In this document: positions 36,471 through 47,381 of the stretch, in pieces | Layout: each line of letters begins with the position of its first letter | Position numbering within the stretch: position 1 is the stretch's first letter | DNA from: Ureaplasma sp. ES3154-GEN | Lineage (GTDB): Bacteria; Bacillota_I; Bacilli_A; Mycoplasmatales; Mycoplasmoidaceae | Direction of reading: 5' to 3' | Length of the DNA stretch: 64,000 bases | NCBI RefSeq assembly: GCF_025780075.1 | Contig: NZ_JAOXHM010000001.1 | Coordinates: forward strand, 1 to 64,000 | Made by a program: the position numbers and the translations under genes | The notes under the pieces: model-generated | Told to the model about the DNA's origin: nothing | Database searches by the model: none | What the model saw: the letters and a program-made list of their open reading frames with translations, nothing else

Positions 36471-37079
36471 TTATGATTTACGACGAGTAGAAATCCGTTT
36501 TCAAACATCATCTTTTAGACTTAAACTTTTAATGTATGCTTGATGAGGTGCATACCTTTCAGCCTGAATTACCCTATGGTCTTGATTAGTCATTTTTAAA
36601 TAAATCTGCAAAGCATTACGAATTAAAATATTTGTTGTTCGTACATCTTTTAAACCAAAATAAAACTGATCATCTAAATCAACAATGTGACTAATTTCTG
36701 CTAAATAAGGAACAAAAGGAATAAAATCTTCTAAACTTGCTGTTCGGCGCATAGCAATAATAATAGCTTTTTGAATACTATGATACAAATACAACGACTC
36801 ATCAACCAATGCACTCTGCATTACATCTGTATATTGATTTTGATTCGCTTGCATTGCATCGTAATCCTCCATTGCTAATTGCTCAAGAGTTAAAGTGTAT
36901 AATTGTTGAGCTTTTTTAATTGTTGAACGTTTCAAATAAGGATTTTTTGCAGCACAATTTAAAATTGTTACAAAAGCATCACTACTAGTTGCAATAACGT
37001 CAATCATTTTTGTTTGATTGTTGTAAGATACAAATTTAAACAAACTATCTTCGGTATTATATTTAATAAAATTTTGCAT
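36471..37079 (-). CDS. Hypothetical soluble protein
   Basis: 202 residues, not recognised. Mostly helical and soluble, without signal peptide or membrane segment; starts MQNFIKYNTEDSLFKFVSY and ends in a basic tail RISTRRKS after one UGA Trp codon. It is divergent from rnhC with 75 bp between the starts, which contain a TATAAT-like box. GGGAATG lies before the start codon. Confidence 0.7.
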
Positions 37080-37154
37080 AACGCATTCCCTGCTCTTCCA
37101 ATTTACTAATTATTAATTATAATATAAAAGATAAGAAGAAAAAAGGTAGATCAT

Positions 37155-38111
37155 ATGCAAATTTGAACAGTACAATTAAGTTCAACAGAATATCAACAGA
37201 TTAGTCAAATATTACAACCATATATCTTAACATCCTGTAATAATAATTTGTACATTTTAAAGCGTTTTGTACAATTAAAACACTTCCGAATTGATGTTTA
37301 TAGTACATATAAAACTGTTGTACAAATTTATGATGATAATTTATGAAGTCAATTACTTATAAGGTTTCCTATATTAATCTGTTTAGGCAAACAACAAGCG
37401 ATTAACAAAAAGAAAGAACTAACCCCCAAAAATAAGGAAATCAATAATGATCAATTGAATCACAACGCAATTATCGGAAGTGATGAAGTGGGTGTGGGCG
37501 ATTTTTTTCATGGTTTAGTTGTATGCGCTGTTTATTTAAAAAAAACTGATTTTAGTTTTTTAGAAGATTTAAAAGTAATAGATTCAAAAAAACTAACCGA
37601 TAATTATATTTTAAAAATTGCCCCAATTATTAAGGAAAAAATTGATTATGTAATTAAATCATTTTCTCCTTATGAATATAACCAGTTATATAAAGAAATG
37701 CAAAATGCACATATTCTTAAAACAATTCTGCATAACAAAGCAATTAGTGTTTTACAAAAGAAACATCCCCAAACATACACAGTCATTGACCAGTATGTTT
37801 CACTAAAGAAATTTCATGAATATGAAAGTATTGCTAAACTAAAACCAATTACTATCGACAAAAGTTTAAACAAGGCAGAAAGCTATTATTTAAGTGTCGC
37901 CTGTGCTTCAATTATTGCACGCGCTTATCTATTAGAAAATAAATTAAGTCTAGAAAAGAAATATCAAATTAATTTACCTTTAGGTGCTGATAACGAAAAA
38001 ATCAGAGTTGCAATCGATTACATTCATAATAAATATAAACCTGGTTTTCTTTATTATTTAGCTAAGGCTCATTTTCGTAATTTTCCTAACGCAAAAAGAA
38101 TAAAAAAATAG
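37155..38111 (+). CDS. rnhC: Ribonuclease HIII
   Basis: Removes RNA from RNA-DNA hybrids. The 318 residues comprise an N-terminal TBP-like substrate-binding domain (about 1-95) and an RNase H domain starting at IIGSDEVGVGDFFHG, where Asp110 and Glu111 are the DE pair typical of HIII; further acidic residues lie in KVIDSKKLTDN and TVIDQYV. Two UGA Trp codons in the N-terminal domain would otherwise hide it and suggest a false start at 37455. The start has AAGGTAGAT upstream. It may share a transcript with the small peptide genes 44 bp downstream. Confidence 0.9.
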
Positions 38112-38155
38112 TAAATCATTTTTTATTTCCTGTTAATTAATTAAAGGAGGAAAAA

Positions 38156-38422
38156 ATGAAATTATTAAATGAAAAAGAAAAAACTAATTTAACCGGTGGA
38201 TACGGTGCTTCGTATTTATGAAACACCGCTATTATTACCGGCATGCTTGGCCAAAATTTAGCAGGCAGCATCGGATTAATCGCTCAATTGGTGCAAACAT
38301 TAAATCCTAACCCCAAATATTCACGCACCCAATTACTAGATAATACTGCAGCACGAATGTATGCGCGAATCGCTCAACACCCAAGCAAGGCTACAATGAG
38401 TTTTGGGAGCCCGTTTTTTTAA
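38156..38422 (+). CDS. Bacteriocin-like peptide with double-glycine leader (peptide A)
   Basis: 88 residues, too short to be noticed easily and containing one UGA Trp codon. The first 15 residues, MKLLNEKEKTNLTGG, fit the double-glycine leaders that guide export of class II bacteriocins and peptide pheromones by C39-peptidase ABC transporters (charged, xLxGG ending). The predicted mature part is hydrophobic and Gly/Ala-rich at residues 16-48 (ITGMLGQNLAGSIGLIAQL, with GxxxG-type spacing), then polar and basic. An excellent AAAGGAGG site lies 5 bp before the ATG. Two counted 60-base lines of this gene have 40-43% GC against about 22% in a neighbouring rnhC line. Peptide B starts 1 bp after its stop. 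The function is inferred from layout only. Confidence 0.7.
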
Positions 38423-38423
38423 A

Positions 38424-38690
38424 ATGATTCTGTTGAAAAAAGATGAAAAACAAAACATTTATAGTGGTTTTGCCGCATTACTCGCCGCCCCACTTGTAAT
38501 GTGAAATAAAATTCTTTTGTGATCAACCATCGCATCAATTGGTGTACAAGTTGCGTCAGGTATTGCAAATATCGCACTTGCGTCAATTCACAAGGAGGAA
38601 GATTACAGTTTAGAAAACCAAATTGCAGATGATTTAGTTTTTAACCAACCTTATCAATCTAGTCAATATATTTATTTTTTAGGAAAGTAA
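38424..38690 (+). CDS. Bacteriocin-like peptide, second of the pair (peptide B)
   Basis: Also exactly 88 residues, with two UGA Trp codons. Its first 15 residues, MILLKKDEKQNIYSG, align without gaps to the leader of peptide A (shared pattern MxLLxxxEKxNxxxG). The next 40 residues are strongly hydrophobic and rich in Ala, Gly and Ser (FAALLAAPLVMWNKILLW, then ASIGVQVASGIANIALAS), and the C-terminal third is acidic and Tyr/Gln-rich. It starts 1 bp after peptide A, so the two are probably translated together. Two adjacent hydrophobic GG-leader peptides are the pattern of two-peptide (class IIb) bacteriocins. An alternative is a toxin or signalling peptide pair, or a small membrane protein pair. 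No transporter or immunity gene is recognisable nearby. Confidence 0.68.
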
Positions 38691-38695
38691 AATCT

Positions 38696-39001
38696 ATGAA
38701 ACGTTTGGATCTTAATAAATTAATGCATAAAAAGTATGTTCCCAATAATTTTGGTTATGATGCTAAAAGTGTTGATCAAGATTTTGATCTCTATATTCAA
38801 GCATTAACAGATGCTTATAAAAAAATTGATGAGTTAGAGTCATTGATTAAACAACTAAACGCTGATAACCACCAGCTAAAAAACTACAAGCAATATGCTG
38901 AAGAATTAGATCAATTCATTAATAATATTAAAGACAAAATTAATTTAGATGATTCTTTTGACTATATTAGTCAAAAACCAACATTAAAATCATGCAATTA
39001 A
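38696..39001 (+). CDS. DivIVA/GpsB-like coiled-coil protein
   Basis: 101 residues. The N-terminus (LNKLMHKKYVPNNFGYDAKS then VDQDFDLYIQAL) follows the DivIVA/GpsB pattern IxxKxFxxxxxGYxxxxVDxFLD, which binds membranes or division proteins. A coiled coil follows (about 45-85). The size matches GpsB. It probably helps organise division or envelope growth, together with the EzrA-like protein at 41.3 kb. It starts 5 bp after peptide B and its end overlaps acpS by 10 bp. Confidence 0.75.
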   Translation: MKRLDLNKLMHKKYVPNNFGYDAKSVDQDFDLYIQALTDAYKKIDELESLIKQLNADNHQLKNYKQYAEELDQFINNIKDKINLDDSFDYISQKPTLKSCN

Positions 39002-39315
39002 GACACGGAATCGATCTAATTAATTTGCAGCGAAAAGAATTGAAAAATAATATTCTTGCAAAACGAGTCTTGACTAAAAATGAGTATCAATTTTATCTTA
39101 ACCACAGTAATTCTTCGTGAGTTCTTGGTGTAATTTTCTCTTGTAAAGAAGCGGTGATGAAGGCGTTTTATTTACAATACTTATATGATGATATTGAAAT
39201 TAAAATCACTAAAGGACCATGATTGGTTCACATAAAAAACCAACCAACTAATTTAATATTAACTACTTCATTTGAAGATAATTTAATGATTGCTTCGGTT
39301 ATTGGCCATTTATAA
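38992..39315 (+). CDS. acpS: Holo-[acyl-carrier-protein] synthase
   Basis: Attaches 4'-phosphopantetheine to acyl carrier protein. 107 residues, short but with the family core: the metal-binding Asp in LRHGIDLI at residue 8, LAKRVLTKNEYQFY, and FSCKEAVMKAF with the second metal ligand Glu. Two UGA Trp codons break it under the standard code. Its ATG lies inside the end of the DivIVA-like gene, so translation is coupled. In principle such transferases also activate peptide synthetases, but nothing here supports that. Confidence 0.85.
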
Positions 39316-39348
39316 TTAACGCTTATAATCACTATATAATGAAAATAA

Positions 39349-39384
39349 AACAAAAACCACAAAAAAACTGTGGTTTTTGTTTTT
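39349..39384. terminator. Bidirectional terminator between acpS and the ribA-like gene
   Basis: Stem AACAAAAACCACA / TGTGGTTTTTGTT with a short A-rich loop, U-tracts on both strands, placed between convergent genes. Confidence 0.85.
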
Positions 39385-39385
39385 A

Positions 39386-40348
39386 TTATTTCATATGGCC
39401 CATACGTTTAATTTTAGTTTGTGTGTAGTTTTTTTGTTCATTACTATTTAGTGATTCTCAAATTTTCTTACGATGTACTAAAATATGACGATCGATAATA
39501 GGATTAATTTTTAAAGGATTATTAGTATAAATATTAACCGCTTTAACATTTAATAGAGACAAAATTTCAGCAGCCATGTCAAATGCACGATTTTCACCCT
39601 TACCAACTAAATCAAATGTTGCATCGAATGTATCCATTTGATAAACTTGAGTGTTATAATAAGCATTGATTTTGTTTAACAGGCCAATTCCACGACCTTC
39701 CTCGTGTGCATAAATCATTAATCCACCTTCACTAAACATAACATCTTTAAAAGATTCTAATTGTAATTTACAATCACAGTGTTGTGAATCAAAAATTTCA
39801 CTAGTTTCACACATGTGGTGAATTCGTAAATTAACAACATCATCTAAACTGCCAACATACGCCGCAGTGAATATTTTTTTTGATCATTGTTCTTCAAATA
39901 TAATGTAATTTAATGGTCCACGTTCAGTCTGTAGTACAATCTCTTTACTTTTTTGAAAAACGTTTTTGTGTTTAAAACTAATGATGACATTTTTTTCATT
40001 AATTAATTTACTTAACAACAAATCATCGACCTCGAGCAGTTTTTCTAGTAAAACATCGTGTTTAAAGTCAAAGAGAATTGTATTACCATTAAAACTAAAA
40101 TCCTTACCTAAAACCTGTGTAACAACTAACATTACTTGTTGTCCTAGATTATTTTGTAAAAAATGATTTAGTTGGTAAAGTGTTTTTAGATAAATGCGAT
40201 CAATTGGCCCTTGAATAATTCAATTATTATTTTCCATTTCTAAAGGATATGTTTTCATCGGGTGGGTTTGGTTATTAAAATCTACAACTAGCGTTTCTAG
40301 TTCATTTTCATTAATCGGATTGAGAGTAATAATTTTTAAAAAATCCAT
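39386..40348 (-). CDS. RibA-like GTP cyclohydrolase II domain protein
   Basis: 320 residues. The C-terminal half (about 170-305) matches GTP cyclohydrolase II: zinc ligands Cys180, Cys191 and Cys193 in CETSEIFDSQHCDC have exactly the RibA spacing, followed by AHEEGRGIGLLNKINAY (family QEGRGIGL), then AAEILSLLNVK and YTNNPLKI. The enzyme opens GTP, the first step of riboflavin synthesis. The N-terminal 165 residues do not look like RibB. No other riboflavin synthesis gene is in the window, and mollicutes generally import riboflavin, so its role is unclear. The start at 40348 has AAAGGAAAA upstream. It lies downstream of rpsD on the same strand, behind a terminator. Confidence 0.82.
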
Positions 40349-40392
40349 ACTTATTTTCCTTTTTCTAATTAGTTTATAAATACAAGGTGAAT

Positions 40393-40421
40393 AAAAAACC
40401 ACCTAAAAAACTAGGTGGTTT
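40393..40421 (-). terminator. Terminator of rpsD
   Basis: Stem AAACCACCT / AGGTGGTTT with an 8-nt loop; on the minus strand it is followed by TTTTTATTC. About 20 bp beyond the rpsD stop. Confidence 0.85.
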
Positions 40422-40441
40422 AAAATAGTGTTTATTAGTAA

Positions 40442-41050
40442 TTACAGTAAACGATTGAATCATTCAACAACGTAAGCTTCATTAACATCTGTTGGTAATT
40501 CTTCACGTTGAGGTAAACGAGCTAATTTTAATGCTTTCTTTTCTGCATCAACCACTTCGATAAATGGAGCTGGTTTATTTTGTGTATTTTTAACAACTGG
40601 AATTTCTAATGCAGTTGATTTTAAAGAAACAACATCACCAACATTTAATAATGCTGATGGGATATTATTTTTCTTGTTATTAACTAATACATGACTGTGG
40701 TTTACTAATTGACGTGCGGCGCGACGAGTTGGAGCTAATCCTGCACGGAAAACAACTGAATCTAAACGCGATTCTAGTACTTGTAATAGGTCTAAAGTAA
40801 GAACACCGCCTTGTTTCATTGCAACTTTATATAAACGACGGAATTGACGATCGTTTAATCCATAAAGATACATTAATTTTTGTTTTTCTAATAATTGTTG
40901 ACCGTAGTTTGATAATTTAGTTTTTTTATTACCGTGTTGACCGGGTCCATAGGTTCTTTTTTTACCACTGTTAAACTCTTTGTTGTTTTCTAATAAAGAA
41001 AAGCCTAAATGACGAGATTTGCGGTAAATACTTCCTGTATAACGACTCAT
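40442..41050 (-). CDS. rpsD: 30S ribosomal protein S4
   Basis: Binds 16S rRNA early in small-subunit assembly. 202 residues with the S4 N-terminus MSRYTGSIYRKSRHLGFSL, KKRTYGPGQHG and the S4 RNA-binding core RLDSVVFRAGLAPTRRAARQ then LVNHSHVLVNN. The end, after a UGA Trp codon, is FNRLL. The usual zinc-finger cysteines of some S4 proteins are absent. It stands alone between two unrelated genes, as in many mycoplasmas. AGAGGAAAT precedes the ATG. Confidence 0.96.
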
Positions 41051-41295
41051 AGTTTGTTATTTCCTCTTATTTCTTAATATAGGCATATAACTTCAATAAT
41101 CAACTCTGTTTGCATAATTTAATTTTAATAATTTCAGAATGATAGCACTTCTTACTTTTAATGCATCCCGTAATTAAATATTTGCAGAATATGTTGATTC
41201 GCTAATCATATGCTTTAATTATTTTAACACAAATTAAAAAAAATTAATATATTTAAAACCTTTTATAATTTAAAGTGAAGGGAATAGTGAGATTT

Positions 41296-42954
41296 ATGAA
41301 ATACGAAATTTTAAGTTTGTTAGTTTTTATCATCCTGGCCTTAATTCTAGGAATAACAATGTTGTGTATGTCAATTAAACAAAAGAAATATTACCATTAC
41401 TATTTCCAAAAACTAATTATTTACCGCCAAAAATTTGACAATCGATTTAATAAAGTATTTATTAATCAAGACAATATGTATCAATATGCCAAACCTGAGT
41501 CTATTTCTACAATTAACACATATCGTTATGATTTAGTCGAACAAATTAGTATATTAAACGATGAGTTAATCACTCTGCATCATTTAATAACAAAAGGGTA
41601 TATTTTTAAAACTCATTTATTTATACGCCACTTGCATAAACAATTTACGAATTTTGAAAAAAATGTAAAAATTTTTAACAATGATTTAAATCATTTCTGA
41701 TCCTCATTTGATGAAAATGATGATTGTTTAGTTAATTATATTACATCTAATAAACAACTTGATTCATTTTATATGGACTTCTGCCGTAAGTATGATTTAG
41801 ATAATTCAAACTATAATAAAGCCGCTCAAAAAATTGAGGAATTCATTGTCCAGCTAGAACTATTAAAAAAGAATGGCCATTTTGACAAAAAACAAGAAAA
41901 ATTTATCAACAAACAAATTAATAGTATTTGAAAAAATAAAGTTCACTTGATTCGCAATCTTGTTTATTTTATTAGTCTAAATGAAGATTTAGAACATAAA
42001 TCTAAATTATTAAACAATTACTTACTACAAACATTCCAGCACCCTGTTTTAGATGAATATTTTATGTTGGCAAATGAATGAACTATTATCAAACAAAAAA
42101 ACTTTAAAACTTATTTAAATAATTCACAATTCAATATTGTTTATGAAAAATATTTATTTAATCTTGAACAAAAACTTAATTTTTTAATTCCACTTGCTTA
42201 CCAACATCATCAAACACAACATACTTATCAAGAATTAAAAAATGATATGAACAATGCTTTAAACATTGTTCAACATTTATTAACAGATCTGCAAAGCGAA
42301 GTAAAAACATACCAGATTCAATTATCATCTATTCACTATGATGAACTAATTTCCCAATTAAACCTTATCGGTAATGAATGCCAACGACTTATAAATATTA
42401 GTCATGAAACCCTTCTGATTCAGGACTATAATACTCTGCAAAAACTAAAGCATTTATTTATAAATGTTCTTAGTTGTATAAACCATTTAGACCAATGAAA
42501 ACAATTGATGCAAACATATAATGATCATTTACAAAAAATTGAATATTTTGTGCGAAAAAATATTTACAATATAAACCAAATCCTTGCTTTAAAGAACAAA
42601 CAACTTATTATCTTGGAATATGATCAGCAATATCTAAACGAATATTATCAACAACTATTAGATAAGAATTTTAGTTTTTTAACTAATAGTCACGAAGTCT
42701 TGTATAATTTAACCATCATTGATCAGCGAATTAATAAGACTATGGAATATGCAAACTTAATTATGCAAAAGATCCCCGAATGAATGAACGTTTGTCAGAA
42801 TTATTTGGATGAAAATAAACTGGTTTATAAGTTAATTAATAATCCAAGTTCGAAAGAACAAATTACCTATATTAACGATTATTTGGACCAAATTACTTTA
42901 TTTGAGAGTAAAAATTACCCAAATTCAAGTAAAAATAATTTACAAACAAAATAA
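41296..42954 (+). CDS. EzrA-like septation protein
   Basis: 552 residues. One N-terminal membrane segment (LLVFIILALILGITMLCMSI) is followed by about 520 residues of predicted coiled coil, with no lipobox. This is the length and topology of EzrA, which links FtsZ to the membrane in Gram-positive bacteria; the sequence resemblance I can see is weak, so this is a topology-based call. Several UGA codons are Trp. The ATG at 41296 is preferred to a GTG at 41275. It has no operon partner and its own terminator. Confidence 0.6.
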
Positions 42955-42965
42955 TTTTTATTTTA

Positions 42966-42999
42966 AAAAACTAACATTTCAATAATGTTAGTTTTTGTT
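42966..42999 (+). terminator. Terminator after the EzrA-like gene
   Basis: Stem AAAACTAACATT / AATGTTAGTTTT with a 5-nt loop, also usable from the opposite strand for the convergent gene. Confidence 0.85.
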
Positions 43000-43012
43000 T
43001 ACAGATATATGT

Positions 43013-46000
43013 TTATTTTTTTTGTTTTAGAAGCTCTAAGAACAAAAAGATATTAGCATTTGGTTTGTCGCCTAAAAATGATATTAAATGAAAATATAAG
43101 CGTTGATAAACAATTTTTTCCATATCAACTATTTTTTTAGAATGGTTATGGATTTGCAAAAAATTAGTTATTCATATCTGTTGTTCAGAAGTAAAAGTAA
43201 TTGTCTTAATTAAATAGTAGCTTAAGGAAAAAAATTTAGTCTTATTATGCCATAATCCATGAGATGAATGAATAAAATATTTCTGATGCGTATATGCAAA
43301 CAAACACAGTGTTAAATTTTGTAAACTTTGGTAATATATTTCGTAATACTGATCATGTTGTTCAACATAAAATCATAAAAGACGATAAAAACGCTGTAAA
43401 TATTTTTTATAAAGTAACGTTTTATAATTAAATCGTTGTTTATTCATTTGGGGGACTAACAGTAATTGCAAAAGATACGAATACCATGGAGTGTATAGTG
43501 GGTTAATATTATCTAGTTGATCAAGTGGGGAATGCAATACAACTGTGTTGAAAAAATCACATAGCCCTAAAAAATTAATTTCTTTATTTTCAAATGCAAA
43601 TAGTAATAATTCAATTTTATTATTAAAATTTGAAAAAATAAAATCCTTAAACGAATCTAAGTATATCCCTAAATAAAAAACCGTTGATTCTTTGTGTTTA
43701 ACTAATAAACATTTTTTAGTTGTATTAATGAACCAATTATTAACATTTGGTAATTTAATTAAATAATTTATCATTTCTCCAATAAATTGTTTTTGGAGTT
43801 TTCAGTTCACTTTTTTAGTATCAATCCTTAACTGAATAAATATAAACTGGGTAATAATATGAACGATTGTTTTGTTTGTAACTAGCTCAAAGAAAACGTT
43901 TTTTCAATCATCAATTAGATCATATTTATCAATTAAATAAAATAATGAACGCACAAGCATATGTTGTTTGTCTTGGGTTCAAAGATCAAAAATAAATGGA
44001 TCTTTGATAATTACAAGATCATAAAACTTTTTAATTAGGTTAATAAACTTTTGGTTATTTAAAAAGAAATCAATTAATTGGTTATGCTCATGTACACTAA
44101 TGTTTAAATTAATATTTTGGAAATATTGATTGACATAATCAATAATTAGTCGGTGGATAAATTTTCAATCCTTAATTCCGTTTAAAATAAAATTCATTGT
44201 CGAAGTTAATTTTTGGCGACTAGATATCAATTCAACATGTTGATAAGCTTTAATCAGGAATGTTATTAATTTACTAAAACTAATTAGAAATTTTTGACCT
44301 TTAATTCAAGGGAAGGTTTGTAAATAAACCCCTAACAAATCAACAAGTTTTTTTAATTGACTTCAAGGTAAATTAATTAGCTGATCAACGTGTTTTGGTT
44401 CTAACCAAAATTGGTATGAATAATGTTTTACTAAATAAGCAAATTGTTTTTTATTAATATCTTGATAATTAATTATTTCACTATTAATTCGCGAAATTAA
44501 ATAAATAAAATAATGTTTAAATACTGGTCGATTTTGTAAATTGTGCAAAAAGAAACTAACAGCATTCTTTTCGGCGTTAATTAATAAATCACATTGGTTG
44601 CTAGTTAAAACTTTTAGATAACGTATTAACAATCCAGTAATACTCGTATTTAGCAAACCTTTATCATCACAAATTAAACGTCATAAATTACTAAATTCAT
44701 TGTTTATCCACTTATTTAATGACTCTAAGAAACGATTGATAAAAGTAATTAAAGGATCCTGATTATTAGATTCAATAAAAAGAGTATCATGACTAATTTG
44801 TACACATAATTGATAAATAGTTTGCATTAGAATTTGATCATTGAAAATAAGATCCAAATGCTTGAATAAATCTAATAGATTGTTTGCTAAAGATTTATTA
44901 GTGCTGGCTTTGAAATTAATTTGTTTAATTGTCATTGCCAACAAAATATTAGGATACTGTTCTGATGTATATTTCTTTAAAAATAAATGCGCAAATAATG
45001 ATTTTATAATATCTTTAATCAAGGAAACATCATAATTTTGGTTATATAAAACTAACAATATTTGTTTTAAAAAATAGCGATGCACATCCTGGTTTTTTTG
45101 TCGACTTACTAATTGATTATTTTTTATAAATCGATAATATTTATTAATTGAATACAACAATAAATTATCAAATAAAATAAATATTGTTGCCGGAGAGTAA
45201 TTTAAATGACTTAAATTTACTAATAATAATTCATTAATTTGATAAACATATGGTTTAAAAATTTTTTTAATAACATCGGCAACATCACTTCAACGATGAT
45301 TATAAAATAAATATATTAAATCATAATGCATTAACAAACCGTATAAATGGTTCGTCATTAAATTTAAATTCTGTTTATTTATTAATAAAGTTTTTAATCC
45401 TTTAAAATACCTAATAACTTCTTTCCTACCTAGACCTCTAATTAAAGTTTCAGGTAAAAGTCAAATTAATAAATCAAATAGACCACTTCACCAGTTCTCA
45501 TTACTAATTAATTGGTGTACAACAACTGTTTGATCATCCTTCGCAAACAGGTATTTATTAACTTCGAAAACTGCAATTATTTTTTCATAAATTGTTTTTT
45601 GAGCAAGAATGTAATCCTGAAATAAAAATATTTGATCAATAAACAATAAAACATATTTCTTAAATCTAATTTGATTAGTTAACAACTCGATCAATTTATA
45701 GCAAACTTCTTTAATTTTTTGATTGTATTTCTTGTTAAATAAAACATATAACAAAAAATTAATAATTATTGTGTGATTGTGAAAGGATGTAAAAAAATCA
45801 ATTAAATAAGTTTTTCATTGTTTTGTATGCGCTCTGACATACTGGTTTTTAAAAATAATTTCAATTAAGATATTAAAATGTTCTGAGTGAAAAATGGCCA
45901 CTAGAATTGCTTTTCAAAAAGTTTCTTCGTCAACAAACAATTTCTTATTTTTATTGACCAGGTTATCCTGAATACTTATTAATCATTTTGTTCATAACTC

Positions 46001-47329
46001 ACTTTGGATCGCATAATACAATAAATTATAACCAAGGTAATTATTTTGATCATCCATCTTTTTTAGAAATCGATAAGCAATATTACTCTCATAATCAGAA
46101 GTAAAAAGACTAAAAAATGAATCTAAAATCTTTAAAAAATAATTTTTATATCTGTGCAACCAACTTAGTGATAAATAAGTCAACAATCTTTTGTTCATCG
46201 GTTGATAAATCAAATCTTCTTGTTGTCCTTCAAGTTCTGACAATGATAACACACTATCATGTTTTAAAAGTTGATCAACGATTTTAGTTTGTTGGTTTTC
46301 ACTTACTTTTAAAAAGAAATCAAAACAATTTTCGTCTGTACTTAGATAACGAGTACTAACTTCATCATATAAATAGTATTGATAAACCTCCTTTTGACAA
46401 GTTGTTTTCACAAGCAAATCAATGGCAATTTGTTTGTATGCAGAAAATGACGGATGTAAATCGTATCAACAAGAATGATATCTTTTGATTTTTTGGTCAT
46501 AAATAAGGCGATGCGGATTAATGTAATAAACGTTAGTGATGTTCGCTGTTTGCTTAATAACATTGGCTAATTGATCTCATATTTGTACACATAAATCTGT
46601 TTGTTCACCAAACGCTGTTCAATGATCAATTAAATTATTTAGAAGAGCAAAAGGTTTTAAATAACCCACTAAATAAATTTTTGCATCCGGATTAATTGTT
46701 TGAATAATCTTAACTAATTGAACATAGTTTTTAATAATAATTTGTTTATTTAAATATAAATTATCAAATAAATTTTCAAATGCATTTAATTGATTATTTT
46801 TACTTTTAATCAAAATACTTAAATCTCTAACTAAATCGTAATCTAGGAAATCAAATAAACCTAATGATATTGTAAGTATATTAGCATCCTTAATTTTATT
46901 CACTAACTTATTAGTCATCTCATTATGCAGTTGTGCAAATTGAGTATGATCAAATAAATAAAATAGTGATAAAAAACTATTTAAATGCTCATTAAATGCT
47001 GGTTTTTGTACATTATTTCATTCATTCAAAAATTGAAAATAACTAAATTCTTCATTATACAAATATTCATCTGTTGGATGTTTTAATAAATAAAGTCAAT
47101 CAACAATTCGGGCATGCATTAAGCCTAAATTATCATAACTAGCTACTTGATAATCAGTATATTGTTTTCAGTAATAGACAAGAAAAGAAGCATACGACAA
47201 ACCATCAACCAGATTGTTATTCATCTTGCCCGGCAATTCGTATCCCAAAATAGGGTCATAACCCGATGCATAACTATCACCTAAACAAACATATTTAATC
47301 TCTGTTTGTTTATTTTTTTGATTTGTCAT
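43013..47329 (-). CDS. Large SGNH-fold protein with degenerate active site, no signal peptide
   Basis: 1,438 residues in a single frame with many UGA Trp codons. The first 300 residues resemble an SGNH/GDSL hydrolase: block I YVCLGDSYASGYD with Ser19, and block V YDLHPSF with Asp290 and His292. Block III reads SLGLFDF where the neighbour has TLGANDF, so the oxyanion Asn is replaced by Phe159, and block II lacks its Gly (LGLMHARIVDW against AAMTGSTVASW). The remaining 1,100 residues are helical and Leu/Ile/Tyr/Lys-rich. Unlike its neighbour it starts without a signal peptide or lipobox. It starts 53 bp after the giant gene ends, probably in the same transcript. It looks like a pseudoenzyme derived from a duplicate of the neighbour. 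Confidence 0.75.
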
Positions 47330-47381
47330 ATACTTCTTTTACTCCTTTTTAGATCAATTAAATTAAATAATATTTTATAAA

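Noticed and set aside
37455-38111. RNase HIII starting at the ATG at 37455
   Set aside because: The frame continues upstream through UGA Trp codons to 37155 and encodes the N-terminal substrate-binding domain typical of RNase HIII.
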